From contig JANLTU010000079.1 in the NCBI GenBank assembly GCA_031363085.1, positions 1 through 7,634 on the forward strand: a DNA stretch of 7,634 nt. The letters are read 5' to 3'. The DNA comes from UBA6921 sp031363085. GTDB taxonomy: Bacteria; Pseudomonadota; Gammaproteobacteria; SG8-11. Positions 7,135 through 7,634 of this stretch are shown here, piece by piece. Each line of letters opens with the position of its first letter. The stretch's first letter is position 1. A program made the position numbers and the translations under genes. The notes below the pieces were generated by a model. That model made no database searches. It saw only the letters and a program-made list of their open reading frames with translations, and had not been told where the DNA came from.

Positions 7135-7167
7135 AACCATTATGGTTTCTATCGGCGCAGTGGTCAA
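7135..7167 (-). promoter_or_regulatory. Toxin-antitoxin promoter with operator palindrome over the -10
   Basis: On the minus strand TTGACC (7167-7162), a 17-nt spacer, then CATAAT (7144-7139) is a near-consensus sigma70 promoter. The predicted start near 7132 gives a leader of about 20 nt. AACCAT-T-ATGGTT (7135-7147 on the plus strand), a perfect inverted repeat with a 1-nt centre, covers the -10 box. That is the expected place for autorepression by a ribbon-helix-helix antitoxin and its toxin complex. The motifs are seen directly; binding is inferred. Confidence 0.8.
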
Positions 7168-7406
7168 TGACTTGCGTTTAGGAGTGACCGTGCTGGAACG
7201 TAAACTAGGTTACGCATTTCATAGGTAGGTTGCCTTACGAAGGAACGCAGGGTAGCCACCGGCAGCGTGCGGCGTAACCCGGAGATGCTTTCTCCCTTCA
7301 CTTCTCATTGTGTCCTGATGTTGGGCACTAGGCTGGAGTCGGAGCAGCTTGCGGCGACTGCAAATTGTTCATACGCTCTGGTTAGGCGGCATATCAGGGA
7401 TTCCCA
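7168..7406. other. Interval right of the toxin-antitoxin operon
   Basis: This 239-bp stretch holds no credible gene. Apart from the attC-like inverted repeat it contains CTTACGAAGG (7234-7243), which also occurs at 6411-6420 just before uvrA, and GTAGG/GTAGCC fragments near 7225-7256. No terminator or strong promoter for the plus-strand small ORF is evident. Confidence 0.4.
7272..7387 (+). other. Possible integron attC-like recombination site
   Basis: The segment begins GCGTAACCCGGAG (7272-7284) and ends CTCTGGTTAGGC (7376-7387), an imperfect inverted repeat with one extra C on the left arm. GTTAGGC fits the attC 3' core GTTRRRY. The left core GCGTAAC departs from RYYYAAC at one base. The 116-bp length is within the range known for attC sites, and an ORF starts 20 bp after the 3' core, as in gene cassettes. 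Internal L boxes are not convincing and no integrase gene is present, so this stays tentative. Confidence 0.3.
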
Positions 7407-7577
7407 ATGTTCTACTCAAGAAAGCTAAACCCAGAAACAGGACAAGTTGAAGTCTGGGAGTGCGATTGGTCAGATCCTGGCACCGGAATGGCAAAGAAGG
7501 AGCACATGGAGCGAAGCGAGTGCGACGACCCCCGGGTAGCCGTAGGGCCGTGGGTTTTGTCGGAGTGCGCGCGGTAG
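7407..7577 (+). CDS. Small hypothetical protein, 56 residues, ending inside the terminal repeat
   Basis: The ORF begins MFYSRKLNPETGQVEVWECD, with AGGG at 7396-7399 placed 7 nt before the ATG as a possible ribosome binding site. I do not recognise the protein. It is acidic and polar with three Cys (residues 19, 39, 54) and four Trp or aromatic positions in the first half, and has no signal peptide or membrane segment. Residues from Val44 on (VAVGPWVLSECAR) are translated from the 98-bp repeat, so the original C-terminus may have been replaced. It sits 20 bp after the attC-like site, so it may be a cassette gene; it may also not be a gene at all. Confidence 0.35.
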   Translation: MFYSRKLNPETGQVEVWECDWSDPGTGMAKKEHMERSECDDPRVAVGPWVLSECAR

Positions 7578-7634
7578 CGCGGGCGGAGACAAAACACAAG
7601 GCACCCGACACGGCGTAGAGTCACTGTGGTAGTC
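7537..7634. repeat. Right copy of 98-bp terminal direct repeat
   Basis: This copy is identical to 1-98, including the compound hairpin (outer arms at 7547-7552 and 7609-7614, middle arms at 7554-7561 and 7588-7595). It starts inside the small plus-strand ORF and supplies its stop codon (7575-7577). On the minus strand, the frame that the left copy shares with the RCC1 gene continues out of this copy for 21 more codons and stops with TGA at 7472-7470. Confidence 0.93.

Noticed and set aside
7369..7624. Two overlapping minus-strand frames over the right repeat
   Set aside because: They lack a ribosome binding site or recognisable protein features, and the Cys/Ser/Arg-rich text looks like repeat DNA read in arbitrary frames.

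Overview
The window looks like a piece of a fairly GC-rich proteobacterial chromosome, most likely gammaproteobacterial. This is inferred from a canonical UvrA, a uvrA-linked lipoprotein that resembles a family I know mainly from Gammaproteobacteria, and a FitA/VapB-VapC type toxin-antitoxin pair. All confidently called genes lie on the minus strand. In transcription order (right to left) they are a vapBC-like toxin-antitoxin operon (7113-6476), uvrA (6403-3545), a small helical lipoprotein gene starting 2 bp after uvrA (3542-2700), a 453-bp gene-free gap, and an RCC1-repeat lipoprotein gene (2246 to beyond position 1).

Both ends of the window carry the same 98-bp sequence in the same orientation (1-98 and 7537-7634). 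Either the molecule is a 7536-bp circle written with its ends overlapping, or, more likely given uvrA, the sequence is a dispersed repeat at which the assembly broke. The repeat folds into a compound hairpin. The leftmost ~230 bp hold further palindromes, including a second compound hairpin at 165-227. RCC1 homology stops almost exactly where this palindromic block starts, yet the reading frame stays open through it to the window edge.

The toxin-antitoxin operon has a near-consensus sigma70 promoter whose -10 box sits inside a perfect 13-bp palindrome, as expected for autoregulation. uvrA follows only 72 bp behind the toxin gene. That gap has no LexA-box half-site and only a weak promoter candidate, so uvrA may be partly transcribed from the toxin-antitoxin promoter. 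uvrA and the following lipoprotein gene are probably cotranscribed and translationally coupled.

Right of the toxin-antitoxin operon, an inverted-repeat structure ending in GTTAGGC (7272-7387) resembles an integron attC site. It is followed 20 bp later by a small plus-strand ORF (7407-7577) that ends inside the terminal repeat. Nothing in the window is a convincing new multi-gene system. The points worth a second look are the palindromic repeat joined in frame to the RCC1 gene, the terminal repeats, and the toxin-antitoxin module placed directly upstream of uvrA.
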